This document shows positions 28,240-37,111 of a DNA stretch of 64,000 nt, one piece after another. This stretch comes from Limnohabitans curvus (GTDB lineage: Bacteria; Pseudomonadota; Gammaproteobacteria; Burkholderiales; Burkholderiaceae_C), in the NCBI RefSeq assembly GCF_003063475.1, contig NZ_NESP01000001.1:310001-374000 (forward strand). The letters run 5' to 3'. A program made the translations under genes and the position numbers. How positions within the stretch are numbered: position 1 is the stretch's first letter; every line of letters starts with the position of its first letter. The notes below the pieces were generated by a model. It made no database searches. It was not told where the DNA came from and saw nothing but the letters and a program-made list of their open reading frames with translations.

Positions 28240-28869
28240 TCAGTGCAAGTGGCGTGGTTTGCGGCCACCATGACCGCCACCACCGTGACCGCCGTTGGGT
28301 CCACGCGGAGGGCGCCCTAAATCGAGCGAGTTCACCAAGTTGTCAAAGCGCTCTGAAAAGAGCTTGTCAATTTCATTGACCACGCCGCCCAATTCGGCGC
28401 CGTCAAAGTGGCGCTCCATCAGGTGAATCACGTCGTTGACCAACATGTCGCGTTGCGCTTGCATGATGTCGGCAGGTGTAGGGCCCACAAACAGCATCAT
28501 GAAATCATCACGCGAGTCTTGACCACGGGATTCGTCTTCTTCGTCAAAGTCGTTGTCATAAAACGTGACTTCAATGGGAGCACCCGCGGCGGTGAGCTCG
28601 TTCAAGCTCATGCACATTTCGTCCAAGCTTTGACGGAAATCGTCATCGCCTGAGACTGTCCAGCACATCTGCAATGTGCGCTCTTCGGGGTTGAAACGAA
28701 TACCGGGCTCTTCGGGGTATGAGCTGCTTGCGCCGTCCTCGAGCGATGAGGCGCCTGCGTATTGCCACAAAGGGCGCAACGCGTCTTGCAACTGTTCCAG
28801 GCCAACTTCGGCCTGTAGGGGAATCAGTCCATGCACATGAATTTCATACGCGGCGTTGTAGCGTGCCAT
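28240..28869 (-). CDS. Uncharacterised acidic protein with Gly/His-rich tail
   Basis: A 209-residue protein I can only place loosely, perhaps DUF6806. It has no signal or membrane segment. The body is acidic (FYDNDFDEEDESRGQD) with a MARYNAAYEIHVHGLIPLQAEVGLEQ start. Residues 192-209 form a Gly/His-rich tail (GGHGGGGHGGRKPRHLH) that could bind metal ions. It starts 28 bases after the tRNA-Leu 3' end on the same strand, so it may be read through from the tRNA promoter. The function is unknown. Confidence 0.7.
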   Translation of the reverse strand: MARYNAAYEIHVHGLIPLQAEVGLEQLQDALRPLWQYAGASSLEDGASSSYPEEPGIRFNPEERTLQMCWTVSGDDDFRQSLDEMCMSLNELTAAGAPIEVTFYDNDFDEEDESRGQDSRDDFMMLFVGPTPADIMQAQRDMLVNDVIHLMERHFDGAELGGVVNEIDKLFSERFDNLVNSLDLGRPPRGPNGGHGGGGHGGRKPRHLH

Positions 28870-28897
28870 GACGAAACTCCTTCCTTGTGCCTATTGA

Positions 28898-28987
28898 TGG
28901 TGCCCGAGACCGGAATCGAACCGGTACGCCCCTTACGGAAGCGAGAGATTTTAAGTCTCTTGTGTCTACCAATTTCACCACTCGGGC
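28898..28987 (-). tRNA. tRNA-Leu (anticodon UAA)
   Basis: On the minus strand the acceptor stem GCCCGAG pairs with CTCGGGC, CCA is encoded, the T-arm reads GGTTCGATTCC, and the anticodon stem-loop GAGACTTAAAATCTC gives UAA. The long variable arm (CGCTTCCGTAAGGGGCG) confirms a leucine (class II) tRNA. Confidence 0.95.
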
Positions 28988-29140
28988 AGTGTCGTTGTGT
29001 GCGCTGATTTTACGCCAGCCACCTCTGTGACGTGCGCTAAGCAACGCTGATTTTTCATATTTTTAGTCTATATTGGGACTGGAAATTTTTAAGCATGGCT
29101 TAAAACTGGAAACCGCTAAACAACCTATAGGAGAGCATCC

Positions 29141-29518
29141 ATGACACAGCGCACCACACACCGACTTTTGCTGGCCACCCTGCTGGGCTTGTGCCTCAGC
29201 GTGTCACATGCAGCTGACAAAAAAGAAGCTGCAGAGCCCGTGGTTAAAAAATCAGATTCAGGCATCTGCCATGACAAAACCAGCGCCTCTTTTGGTAACA
29301 CCAAAAAATTTACAGGCTTTGCCTCAATGGACGAGTGCATCAAGAGCGGTGGCCGTCCCGTTGCCGGTCAAGCAGCGGCTGAGCCGATTGTGAAAAAATC
29401 GGAATCCGGCATTTGTCACGACAAAAACAGCACCAGCTACGAGCGCACTAAAAAATTCACCGAATTCAAAACCCTGGATGAATGTGTGAAAAGTGGCGGC
29501 GCACTGCCTAAAAAGTAA
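29141..29518 (+). CDS. Small exported protein with two tandem SGICHD repeats
   Basis: A 125-residue protein with a signal peptide (RLLLATLLGLCLSVSHA) and two tandem copies of a roughly 40-residue unit. Each reads KKS(D/E)SGICHDK near its start, then TKKFT.F and (D/E)C(I/V)KSGG near its end. Each unit holds two cysteines, probably one disulfide. I recall the unit as a stand-alone N-terminal module in some secreted HNH nucleases of proteobacteria; here there is no nuclease. GGAG lies before the ATG. Role unknown, probably periplasmic. Confidence 0.75.
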   Translation: MTQRTTHRLLLATLLGLCLSVSHAADKKEAAEPVVKKSDSGICHDKTSASFGNTKKFTGFASMDECIKSGGRPVAGQAAAEPIVKKSESGICHDKNSTSYERTKKFTEFKTLDECVKSGGALPKK

Positions 29519-29542
29519 GCGCGAAGTCCACGGCGCAGGAGG

Positions 29543-30469
29543 TCAAAGACCTGCGCTGTTGCGTGCCACTTCGTCAAAAATCTTTTGGCGAATTTCGTTT
29601 TTACGGCGCAATTGCGATCGTTTGTTAGAAGGCACATCTTGCTCTGAGCGTGCGACCCATTGGATCGGTAAATTCCAATGCACCTTAGACAAAGCCCCCG
29701 TGGTGCCCATTTCTGCCCACAGGCCGTCGTAGCTCTGGCCCACACGCTGAGACAAACTGCGATAACCGGAATAAACGTGGGCGACATCAGATACCCCCAG
29801 CATCCCCACTAATTGCCAGCCTGAAGCCAAGCCCTGCAACGCAGTCATCAAAATATTTTGTGGACGTGTGCGCTCCATTTTTTGCGTGACGATTTTGATT
29901 TCTTGATTCAAAAAACGCTGGCCTTGCATGTTCCCAATTGCCATGACAAAACCGGGCTCTTGCATACCCACCATCTGAGCAGGCAAGATACTAAATGCAG
30001 CACGCATCACCGCAGCGCCGTTGAACTTGAGGTGAAGCTCAAACTCACCTTCACGCCCTAAACCGCGTCCAGGCTCGATATCAATGGTGATATCACCCTC
30101 AGGGTAGCTTTGTTTGAAGAACGTGTACGAACCGCGCTTGTAAAAATCAACCACCGCTTGGGCTGAGTGACGCGCCATCAACCACTCAAAATGCGCGAGC
30201 ATGGCGTTGGTCCGTGCTTCAACCCCTAGACCGCCCCACAGATAAGGGCGCATGGGACGCAACATCACCGGCAATTCGGTGTGCGTGAGTTCAGCCAATC
30301 CATGGTCTTGGAAGAAGCTGTGAATGCGTCGCAAATGTGCTTCGCACCACCAATAACGCAAACGAAATTTCAACCGACGCTTGGCAGTCTGCAACCATCC
30401 ACCAGAACCGTTGTCGGTCAGGCGAAATAACTCTTGCGAGGTGGGTGCATCCAAACTTCTGTGGGTCAT
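29543..30469 (-). CDS. VirK/YbjX (DUF535) family protein
   Basis: A 308-residue protein of the DUF535 family. Family features seen are the HFEWLMARHS segment, FNGAAVMRAAFSILPAQMVG, AIGNMQGQR and the late YDGLWAEMGTTG with KVHWNLPIQW. No signal or transmembrane segment is clear. VirK of Shigella and YbjX/SomA of enterobacteria are linked to envelope functions and resistance to host peptides, but no activity is proven. It lies downstream of tRNA-Gly, separated by the tRNA terminator. Confidence 0.82.
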   Translation of the reverse strand: MTHRSLDAPTSQELFRLTDNGSGGWLQTAKRRLKFRLRYWWCEAHLRRIHSFFQDHGLAELTHTELPVMLRPMRPYLWGGLGVEARTNAMLAHFEWLMARHSAQAVVDFYKRGSYTFFKQSYPEGDITIDIEPGRGLGREGEFELHLKFNGAAVMRAAFSILPAQMVGMQEPGFVMAIGNMQGQRFLNQEIKIVTQKMERTRPQNILMTALQGLASGWQLVGMLGVSDVAHVYSGYRSLSQRVGQSYDGLWAEMGTTGALSKVHWNLPIQWVARSEQDVPSNKRSQLRRKNEIRQKIFDEVARNSAGL

Positions 30470-30488
30470 TGGTGTTGCTTCGATAGAT

Positions 30489-30523
30489 ACAAAAAAGCCC
30501 CTGCAACATCTGTTTCAGGGGCT
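30489..30523 (-). terminator. Terminator downstream of tRNA-Gly
   Basis: Read on the minus strand, AGCCCCTG (30523-30516) pairs with CAGGGGCT (30503-30496), followed by a T-run. It lies 10 bases after the tRNA 3' end. Confidence 0.85.
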
Positions 30524-30532
30524 CTTTGAAAT

Positions 30533-30608
30533 TGGAGCGGGAAACGAGGCTCGAACTCGCGACCTCAACCTTGGCAAGGTTGCGCTCTACCAACTGAGCT
30601 ATTCCCGC
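30533..30608 (-). tRNA. tRNA-Gly (anticodon GCC)
   Basis: On the minus strand GCGGGAA at the 5' end pairs with TTCCCGC, CCA is encoded, the D-arm reads AGCTCAGTTGGTAGAGC, the anticodon loop within CAACCTTGCCAAGGTTG gives GCC, and the T-arm reads GAGTTCGAGCCTC. Total 76 bases. Confidence 0.96.
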
Positions 30609-30687
30609 GTGGAGTGTTTAATTCCGAAGCCGTAATTCTAATCTCAAATTCACCCAATTTCAGAACTACGATCAAGAAAATTTAAAG

Positions 30688-33261
30688 ATGGTGATACCCC
30701 AAGATTCAGTCGGCCCAAAAACCAGCGCCAATGCAGCGCCTTGGTGGATAACTACGCCAAGCGAATACACAGCCAAAACGGCAAGTCTCGGGTTGTCATC
30801 GACAGAAGCGCTGGAACGCATCCGCAATTTTGGCCCCAACACACTGTCGAGCCATCAAGGTCCGTCGCTGATTCGCCAGTTTCTCGCCCGCTTCAAAAAT
30901 CCATTGGTTGTGGTGCTGTTGCTGGCAAGCTCCGTGTCGGTACTGACGGGTGAAATCACAAACTTCATCATCATCAGCGGCATCGTGCTGTTGAGCGTCA
31001 CCTTGGACTTTGTGCAAGAGTTCCGAGCCAATGCGGCAGCAGACAAACTCCGGCAATCGGTTTCGGTACGAACCACGGTGCTGCGTGATGGCCAATCTGT
31101 AGAAATACCGGTACGCGATGTGGTCCCTGGCGATGTGGTCTTGTTGAGTGCCGGCAGTTTGGTGCCTGCCGATGCCTTGGTGTTAGAAGCCAATGACTTC
31201 TTCGTCAACCAATCGTTGCTCACGGGTGAGGCCTACCCCGTTGAAAAACATCCCAGCACCTTGCTCCCAACGTCCACCGACTTACAAGAAGCCAGCAATG
31301 CCGTTTTCATGGGCACCTCCGTCATTGGTGGCAGTGCGCGTGTGTGGGTCGTCAAGACGGGCACGCAAACGGCTATGGGCGACATCGCAGACAGCATTCA
31401 AAAGCCCACGCCCGCCACCTCGTTTGAAATAGGCACGCGCCGCTTTGGCATGCTCATCATGCGATTGACCGTGGTGTTGGTGTTGTTTGTGCTGTTGGTG
31501 AACGCATGGTTTCATAAACCTTGGTTGGAGTCGTTCTTGTTTGCGGTGGCGTTGGCTGTGGGCTTGACGCCTGAGCTGCTACCGATGGTGGTGTCGGTCA
31601 CGCTGTCGCGTGGCGCCATTCGACTGGCCAAGCTCCAAATGATCGTGAAGCGACAAACGGCCATCCAAGATTTGGGTTCTATGGATGTGCTGTGCACCGA
31701 TAAAACAGGCACGCTCACGGAAGCCAAGATTCGCCTTGAGCGCCATTTAGACCTCAGTGGCCAGGACAGCCCCCGTGTTTTAGAGCTGGCTTACATCAAC
31801 AGCTTTTTTGAAACAGGTTTGAAAAGCCCGCTCGACGAAGCCATTCTGAATCACCAAACCATCGACGTCAGCGCTTGGCAAAAAATTGATGAAATACCGT
31901 TTGACTTTGAGCGCCGCTGCGTCTCGGTGTTGGTCGATAACGGTACGCAACGCTGGCTGGTCGCCAAAGGTGCGGCCGAAGACATTGTTCGCTTATGTAC
32001 GCATGTAGAAATCAACGCGGAGGGCTGCATCGCCCCCAGCGAAGTCAACGATGCTCGCTTGCAAGCGATTCGTGATCGCTACCACGCACTGGAAAGCGAC
32101 GGCTTGCGCGTGCTCGGTGTGGCGTGGCGCGAAGTGCCGCGCGATCACGCCATGGCCGTGGTGAACGATGAATCGGCCTTGGTGTTGGCAGGCTTTGCCG
32201 CTTTTCTTGATCCGCCCAAAGAAAGCGCAGCCCCTGCCCTTGCGAAACTTCAACAAGCGGGCGTCACCATCAAGGTGGTCACCGGTGACAGTGATTTGGT
32301 CACGCGTCATGTGTGTGCGCAATTGAACATTGAAGTGACAGGCGTGTTGACCGGCAAAGAAATTGCCCAGCTCGACAACCAAGCGCTGCAACGCCGCGTA
32401 GAAACTGCGAATCTGTTTTGTCGTGTGAACCCCGGGCAAAAACAGCGTGTCATCTTGGCGCTCAAGGGCAATGGCCATGTGGTGGGCTATATGGGCGATG
32501 GCATCAACGATGCGCCGTCGCTGCACGCAGCAGACGTGGGCTTGTCTGTGGACTCAGCCGTTGATGTGGCCAAAGCAGCCGCCGACATCATCATGTTGAA
32601 ACAAGATTTGAATGTGTTGCACGCCGGCGTGTTGGAAGGACGCCGGACGTTTGGCAACATCATGAAGTACATCATGATGGGCACCAGCTCGAACTTTGGC
32701 AATATGTTCAGCATGGCAGGAGCGGCTTTGTTTTTACCCTTCTTGCCGATGTTGCCCACGCAAATTTTGCTGAACAACATTCTGTATGACATCTCTGAAA
32801 TTCCAATTCCATTGGATGAAGTGGATGCGCAAGAGACGGCCAAGCCACGCGTGCTCGACCTCGACTTCATTCGAAACTTCATGCTGGTCATCGGCTCCAT
32901 CAGCTCGGTGTTCGACTTCTTGACCTTCTATGTATTGCTGGAAGTTTTGAAAGCCGAAGAACAACTGTTTCAAACCGGGTGGTTTGTGGAGTCGCTTTGC
33001 ACACAGGTGTTGGTGATTTTCATCATTCGCACGCGCGGTAACCCACTCAAGAGCAAGCCGCATCCATTGCTCGCCTTCACCTCAATTGCGGTTGTGGCCA
33101 CGGCCATCGGGCTGCCGCTCACACCGCTGGGATCGCATCTGGGCTTTGTGGCACCCCCTGCGTATTTTTATGGCATCTTGGGGGCGATGGTGGTCACCTA
33201 TCTGGGCGTGGTCGAAGTGGTGAAACGCATTTTTTACCAACGCGCCCTGACCCATCAATAG
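30688..33261 (+). CDS. Magnesium-translocating P-type ATPase (MgtA/MgtB family)
   Basis: An 857-residue inner-membrane P3B-type ATPase that imports Mg2+ at the expense of ATP. It has the phosphorylation site CTDKTGTLTEAK, the actuator motif LLTGEAYPVEK, the nucleotide region VAKGAAEDIVR, the hinge MGDGINDAPSLHAADVG, and about ten transmembrane segments (for example VVVLLLASSVSVLTGEI and GLTPELLPMVVSVTL). Only 79 bases separate it from tRNA-Gly on the other strand, so there is no room for a long Mg2+-sensing leader of the enterobacterial type. Its stop overlaps the converging radical SAM gene by 7 bases. Confidence 0.93.
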   Translation: MVIPQDSVGPKTSANAAPWWITTPSEYTAKTASLGLSSTEALERIRNFGPNTLSSHQGPSLIRQFLARFKNPLVVVLLLASSVSVLTGEITNFIIISGIVLLSVTLDFVQEFRANAAADKLRQSVSVRTTVLRDGQSVEIPVRDVVPGDVVLLSAGSLVPADALVLEANDFFVNQSLLTGEAYPVEKHPSTLLPTSTDLQEASNAVFMGTSVIGGSARVWVVKTGTQTAMGDIADSIQKPTPATSFEIGTRRFGMLIMRLTVVLVLFVLLVNAWFHKPWLESFLFAVALAVGLTPELLPMVVSVTLSRGAIRLAKLQMIVKRQTAIQDLGSMDVLCTDKTGTLTEAKIRLERHLDLSGQDSPRVLELAYINSFFETGLKSPLDEAILNHQTIDVSAWQKIDEIPFDFERRCVSVLVDNGTQRWLVAKGAAEDIVRLCTHVEINAEGCIAPSEVNDARLQAIRDRYHALESDGLRVLGVAWREVPRDHAMAVVNDESALVLAGFAAFLDPPKESAAPALAKLQQAGVTIKVVTGDSDLVTRHVCAQLNIEVTGVLTGKEIAQLDNQALQRRVETANLFCRVNPGQKQRVILALKGNGHVVGYMGDGINDAPSLHAADVGLSVDSAVDVAKAAADIIMLKQDLNVLHAGVLEGRRTFGNIMKYIMMGTSSNFGNMFSMAGAALFLPFLPMLPTQILLNNILYDISEIPIPLDEVDAQETAKPRVLDLDFIRNFMLVIGSISSVFDFLTFYVLLEVLKAEEQLFQTGWFVESLCTQVLVIFIIRTRGNPLKSKPHPLLAFTSIAVVATAIGLPLTPLGSHLGFVAPPAYFYGILGAMVVTYLGVVEVVKRIFYQRALTHQ

Positions 33262-35183
33262 CCCAAGGCTTTGGCAATTTTATGACGCGGCACCGTGGTT
33301 TTGGGGCACTTGGCCTTTGGTAACTCAAACCACTGGCGCACATCCTCCTCCACCCCCACGCCATGCATGTAGTTGTAAATGGCCTTCTTCAGTCCAAGGC
33401 CTAAGGTGTCGTGGTCTGTGCCGGTTGGGTCGATGAAAGCAATGTCGTTTTTCGCAAAACTCACCTCTGGCAGGGGCACCACTTGCACACCGTAGTCCGC
33501 GGGGTTTTGACCCACAGGTGAATGCACGGTACAGGCAAAGCGATGGAAGAAACCGCTTTGAATACAGCCGTTCTCAAACAGTTGACGCACGTACTCCAGC
33601 GCATCCACGGTGTCTTGCAGTGTCTGCGTCGGAAAGCCGTACATCAAATAGGCATGCACCAAGATGCCTGCCTCCGAGAAGCCTTTGGTGACTTGCGCCA
33701 CCTGCTCGACCGAGACGCCTTTTTTCATCAAACTCAAAAGCCGATCTGAGGCGACTTCCAAACCGCCCGACATGGCGATGCAACCACTCTGCGCAAGCAA
33801 TTCAGCCAACTCGGGCGTGAAGGTTTTTTCAAATCGAATATTGCCCCACCAAGAGATATGAACCTTGCGGCGCAACAGCTCTTCAGCCAAAGCTTTAAGG
33901 GCCTTGGGTGGTGCTGCCTCATCTACAAAGTGAAAACCGGTTTGCCCTGTCTCGGCCACGATTTTTTCAATCCGATCGACCAGCGTGCTTGCCGAAGCCG
34001 TTTCGTAGCGCGAGATGTAGTCAAGGCTCACGTCGCAAAAACTGCACTTCTTCCAGTAACAGCCGTGGGCCACCGTCAGCTTGTTCCAACGGCCATCGCT
34101 CCACAAGCGGTGCATGGGGTTGAGCATGTCAAGCAGCGACAGATAACGGTCCAACGGCAAGCCATCCCAAGTGGGTGTGCCCACATCCTCAAACGGCACA
34201 TCGGGCTCGGCCCAGTTCATCAAGCGCACCTCGCCCGTATCGTTGCGCACAAAGGTACGCACCAACCGCTGCACGCTTCGTTTGCCTTGCAAGTGCTCAA
34301 GTAAAGCCAGCAAAGGCCGCTCGCCGGCATCGAGGCTGATGAAGTCAACATAGTCAAACACGCGAGGCTCGGTCAGCTCGCGCAACTCGGTGTTGACAAA
34401 CCCGCCGCCCAAGCCAATGTGGATGTGTGGGTGATGCGCCTTGATGGTCTGCGCCATGCGAAAAGCTGCGTACACCGCGCCAGGAAAAGGCACGGAAAGC
34501 AACACCAACTGCGGCTGGTGTTTGGCAATGACCGCCAGCGTCAAAGCTTGAAGTGTGTCGTCCACCAGCGTGGGGGCGGCGGCCAAGGCTTGGGCCAAGG
34601 GCTCGAACGTGGCTTGACTGCCCGCCAGCTGTTCGGCGTAACGCACAAATTCAAAGCGGCTGTCGACCGCATCGCGCAGCACATCGGCCAGGTCGTTCAA
34701 ATACAACGTGGCCAAGTGGCGTGCGCGGTCTTGTTGACCCAACGCCCCAAAGGCCCAAGCCAAGGGGTCACCACTGCCTTCATCGTCATAGGCGTCCAGC
34801 GATGCAAAGCGCGGGCCTTCTGGCAAAAAGCCTCGGCCTGCAATGCGGTGGCTCAACGTGGCATCACGCCCTTGCAAAAATGCAAGGGTGGGGGCAATGG
34901 TGGATTGGTAGCTCTCGAAATAGTCTAAAAAGTAATTCACGCTGGCGCTGCGCTGGGCCTCTGGCTGCGCCAAGGCAGACGCTCGCACTTGGGCCAACCC
35001 GTTCGGCGTGAACAACTCCAACACCAAGGCCAAGGCCAAATCCTCCTGCACAGCATCCACGCCCTGGGAACGCAAAAACCCCGTCAGGTAGGCGGTGGAG
35101 GGGTAAGGCGTGTTGAGCTGCGTCATCGGAGGGATGAGGCTCAAAACGCGAAAAGTGGGGGCTGGCAAGTGAGATTCAGACAT
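33255..35183 (-). CDS. B12-binding-type radical SAM protein
   Basis: A 642-residue protein with an N-terminal cobalamin-binding-like Rossmann region (VLLSVPFPGAVYAA, HPHIHIGLGGGFVN) and a radical SAM domain. The iron-sulfur cysteines lie in HGCYWKKCSFCD, spaced CX4CX2C rather than the common CX3CX2C; I recall this variant in other B12-type members. MSGGLEVASDRLL and YLMYGFPTQTLQDTVDAL belong to the core. No substrate can be assigned. The start is taken at the ATG of MSESHLPAP; a GTG three codons earlier is possible. It converges on the Mg2+ ATPase gene. Confidence 0.82.
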   Translation of the reverse strand: MSESHLPAPTFRVLSLIPPMTQLNTPYPSTAYLTGFLRSQGVDAVQEDLALALVLELFTPNGLAQVRASALAQPEAQRSASVNYFLDYFESYQSTIAPTLAFLQGRDATLSHRIAGRGFLPEGPRFASLDAYDDEGSGDPLAWAFGALGQQDRARHLATLYLNDLADVLRDAVDSRFEFVRYAEQLAGSQATFEPLAQALAAAPTLVDDTLQALTLAVIAKHQPQLVLLSVPFPGAVYAAFRMAQTIKAHHPHIHIGLGGGFVNTELRELTEPRVFDYVDFISLDAGERPLLALLEHLQGKRSVQRLVRTFVRNDTGEVRLMNWAEPDVPFEDVGTPTWDGLPLDRYLSLLDMLNPMHRLWSDGRWNKLTVAHGCYWKKCSFCDVSLDYISRYETASASTLVDRIEKIVAETGQTGFHFVDEAAPPKALKALAEELLRRKVHISWWGNIRFEKTFTPELAELLAQSGCIAMSGGLEVASDRLLSLMKKGVSVEQVAQVTKGFSEAGILVHAYLMYGFPTQTLQDTVDALEYVRQLFENGCIQSGFFHRFACTVHSPVGQNPADYGVQVVPLPEVSFAKNDIAFIDPTGTDHDTLGLGLKKAIYNYMHGVGVEEDVRQWFELPKAKCPKTTVPRHKIAKALGY

Positions 35184-35337
35184 GATGTGCACCCATTATC
35201 GGTGCCCCCTGTTGGCCGCACGGGCACCATCGGATATCTGCAAAAATCAATAAAACCTACAAAACCACTCAAGGTTATAGGTTTGATGCCGAACTCCAAT
35301 GGCTAACTCTTTTTTCAAACTCAACAAGGACACCACC

Positions 35338-35916
35338 GTGAGCCACATGACCCCTACTTGCGCCTGCTGCGGCCCGCTTCAATTGGCCGGCAATCACTCA
35401 CGCCGAGGCTTCTTAGCGGCCGGCGCTGCCACGGTGGCTGGCGGCTTGATGGGCATGATGCCCTTCCAAGCCCAAGCTGCAAGCGGCAACTACGAAGCCA
35501 TGCTGGTCAACTGCATTGACCCGCGCTTCACCACCCTGAGCTGGCAATACATGGGCCTGTTGCAAGGCATCAGCCGCGACAAGTTAACAGACAACTACAG
35601 CCAATTCGTGATCGCAGGCGGCCCCATTGGCGCGGTGCACCCCAAGTTCTCTGCTTGGCACAAAGCGTATTGGGACAACTTGGACATCACTGTTTCCTTG
35701 CACCACATCAAGCGCGTGGTGGGTATCACCCACCGCGATTGTGGCGCTGCCAAACTGGCGTTCGGCGATGACAAAGTGGCAGACAAGCACGATGAAACCG
35801 AAGCGCATGCAGAGGCCTTGAATGAGTTCCGCCGCCAGGTTCAAAAACGCCACCCCAAGCTAAGCGTCATCACAGGCGTGATGAGCTTGGATGGTCGTGT
35901 CGATTTGATTGGCTAA
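35338..35916 (+). CDS. Tat-exported beta-carbonic-anhydrase-like protein
   Basis: A 192-residue protein from the GTG start preceded by AAGGA with a 7-base gap. An ATG at 35299 would add 13 residues but has no such site. A twin-arginine signal (NHSRRGFLAAGAATVAGG) ends near FQAQAA, so the mature protein is periplasmic and probably exported folded. The mature part has the beta-carbonic-anhydrase zinc pattern: CIDPRF (C-x-D-x-R) and, about 85 residues later, THRDCGAAKLAFG (H-x-x-C). Likely activity is CO2 hydration, but the protein is short and divergent, so another zinc role is possible. Confidence 0.72.
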   Translation: MSHMTPTCACCGPLQLAGNHSRRGFLAAGAATVAGGLMGMMPFQAQAASGNYEAMLVNCIDPRFTTLSWQYMGLLQGISRDKLTDNYSQFVIAGGPIGAVHPKFSAWHKAYWDNLDITVSLHHIKRVVGITHRDCGAAKLAFGDDKVADKHDETEAHAEALNEFRRQVQKRHPKLSVITGVMSLDGRVDLIG

Positions 35917-35975
35917 ACCGCTAAAGCCCTAGCACCTTGCGCCGATATAGAGGGTTCAAGGTTGCTATGGTTTAT

Positions 35976-36047
35976 GACCGCTCTCGCCACCAGCCCGAAG
36001 TTTGAGGACGCGTGTGGACTCCAATTCACCGCCGAGAGCGGTCCCCT
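35976..36047 (+). terminator. Long-loop inverted repeat after the carbonic-anhydrase-like gene
   Basis: GACCGCTCTCG (35976-35986) and CGAGAGCGGTC (36033-36043) are perfect 11-bp reverse complements with a 46-base loop, followed by CCCCTTTT. It may end the upstream transcript, and it lies next to the converging gene's stop. Confidence 0.45.
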
Positions 36048-36048
36048 T

Positions 36049-36504
36049 TTATTTGCACGCCACCTCATGGATGCGGTAGTGCTTGATGTCATCGAAGCGC
36101 AGCGGCGTTTTGATGAATTGCTTGGCAAACTCTGAATTGCTGCCTTGAATGAAAGCGTCTTTCATCGTGTGCGTGATGAACGGTGTCTTCCCTGCCCCAT
36201 CGCGGTAAAAAATACGCTCGGTCAACTGAATCGTTTGATCTTGGCAATTCAACTCATAAGTCGATTGCTCAGATGCGTAGTTGTACAAGGTCACTTTCAC
36301 CACAGCTTTGGGCGTGTGATAGGGCACCTTGGCATCGACGGGCAGCTGCGAAAACGTGCGCAGCACCTTCACCTTGCCTTTGTCCTCCACAGGCGCGAAG
36401 TAATACTCGTTCGAGGCGTGGTTGTTGTTCGTGAAATACACCCAACCGGCCCAAGCCGAGGGCTGCATGGCAATCACGAACAGTATGAGTAAATATTGAG
36501 GCAT
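36049..36504 (-). CDS. Surface-adhesin E-like exported protein
   Basis: A 151-residue exported protein with a signal peptide ending AWAG. The mature start WVYFTNNNHASNEYYF and later VKVLRTFSQLP, YELNCQDQTIQL and TERIFYRDG resemble the small adhesin-E-like domain that is common in Burkholderiales. Two cysteines (in NCQ and near the C-terminal EVACK) probably form a disulfide. Function is unproven; the adhesin name comes from the Haemophilus relative. It is a single gene between a converging gene and a divergent DUF3297 gene. Confidence 0.7.
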   Translation of the reverse strand: MPQYLLILFVIAMQPSAWAGWVYFTNNNHASNEYYFAPVEDKGKVKVLRTFSQLPVDAKVPYHTPKAVVKVTLYNYASEQSTYELNCQDQTIQLTERIFYRDGAGKTPFITHTMKDAFIQGSNSEFAKQFIKTPLRFDDIKHYRIHEVACK

Positions 36505-36545
36505 AAGGTGTTGAGATTTTATGACGGTCTAAATCGTGGAAAATC

Positions 36546-36803
36546 ATGCACATGACTGACGCAACTACACAACGCCCCGCCCTGCCCGACCACCTGTCGA
36601 TCGACCCACGCAGCCCACACTATGCACCTGCGGTGTTTGAACACGAGATTGGCATTCGCTTCAACGACAAAGAACGCTTCGATGTGGAAGAGTATTGCCT
36701 GTCTGAAGGCTGGGTCAAAGTTCCTGCCAACAAAACGCTCGACCGTAAAGGCAAACCTCTGCTCATCAAAATCAAAGGCAAAGTCGAAGCGTTCTACAAG
36801 TAA
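36546..36803 (+). CDS. DUF3297 family small protein
   Basis: An 85-residue cytoplasmic protein with the DUF3297 pattern: PDHLSIDPRSPHY, a central IGIRFNDKERFDVEEYCLSEGW and a lysine-rich end (KGKPLLIKIKGKVEAFYK). The family is widespread in proteobacteria and has no established function. GGA lies 5 bases before the first ATG, so that start is chosen; the ATG two codons later is an alternative. A DUF1330 gene follows after 11 bases, probably in the same transcript. Confidence 0.82.
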   Translation: MHMTDATTQRPALPDHLSIDPRSPHYAPAVFEHEIGIRFNDKERFDVEEYCLSEGWVKVPANKTLDRKGKPLLIKIKGKVEAFYK

Positions 36804-36814
36804 AAACACCAAGT

Positions 36815-37111
36815 ATGAGTAAGGCGTATTTGATCGGCCAAATCACGGTCACGAACCCGCAAGCTTATGCGGTGTATTCCGCACAAGTACCGCACACCAT
36901 TGCGGCATTTGGCGGCAAATATTTGGTCCGTGGGGGCCATGCCACTCAATTGGAGGGGCAAGCCCAAGGCGAACGCAACGTGGTGGTGGAGTTTCCGAGC
37001 CGTGAAATTGCTGAAGCTTGGTACAACAGCGAAGCCTACCAAGCCATCCTTCAACACCGCCTCAACAACTCCACAGGGGCGCTCGCTTTGGTCGATGGTT
37101 ACGACCTATGA
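36815..37111 (+). CDS. DUF1330 family protein
   Basis: A 98-residue protein of the DUF1330 (dimeric alpha-beta barrel) family. Typical parts are YLIGQITVTNPQAYAVY at the N-terminus, AFGGKYLVRGGHATQLEG, VVEFPSREIAEAWYNSEAYQ and RLNNSTGALALVDGYD. These are small cytoplasmic homodimers of unknown function, distantly like ferredoxin-fold monooxygenases. It lies 11 bases after the DUF3297 gene, and its stop overlaps the next start (ATGA), so three small genes form one operon. Confidence 0.88.
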   Translation: MSKAYLIGQITVTNPQAYAVYSAQVPHTIAAFGGKYLVRGGHATQLEGQAQGERNVVVEFPSREIAEAWYNSEAYQAILQHRLNNSTGALALVDGYDL

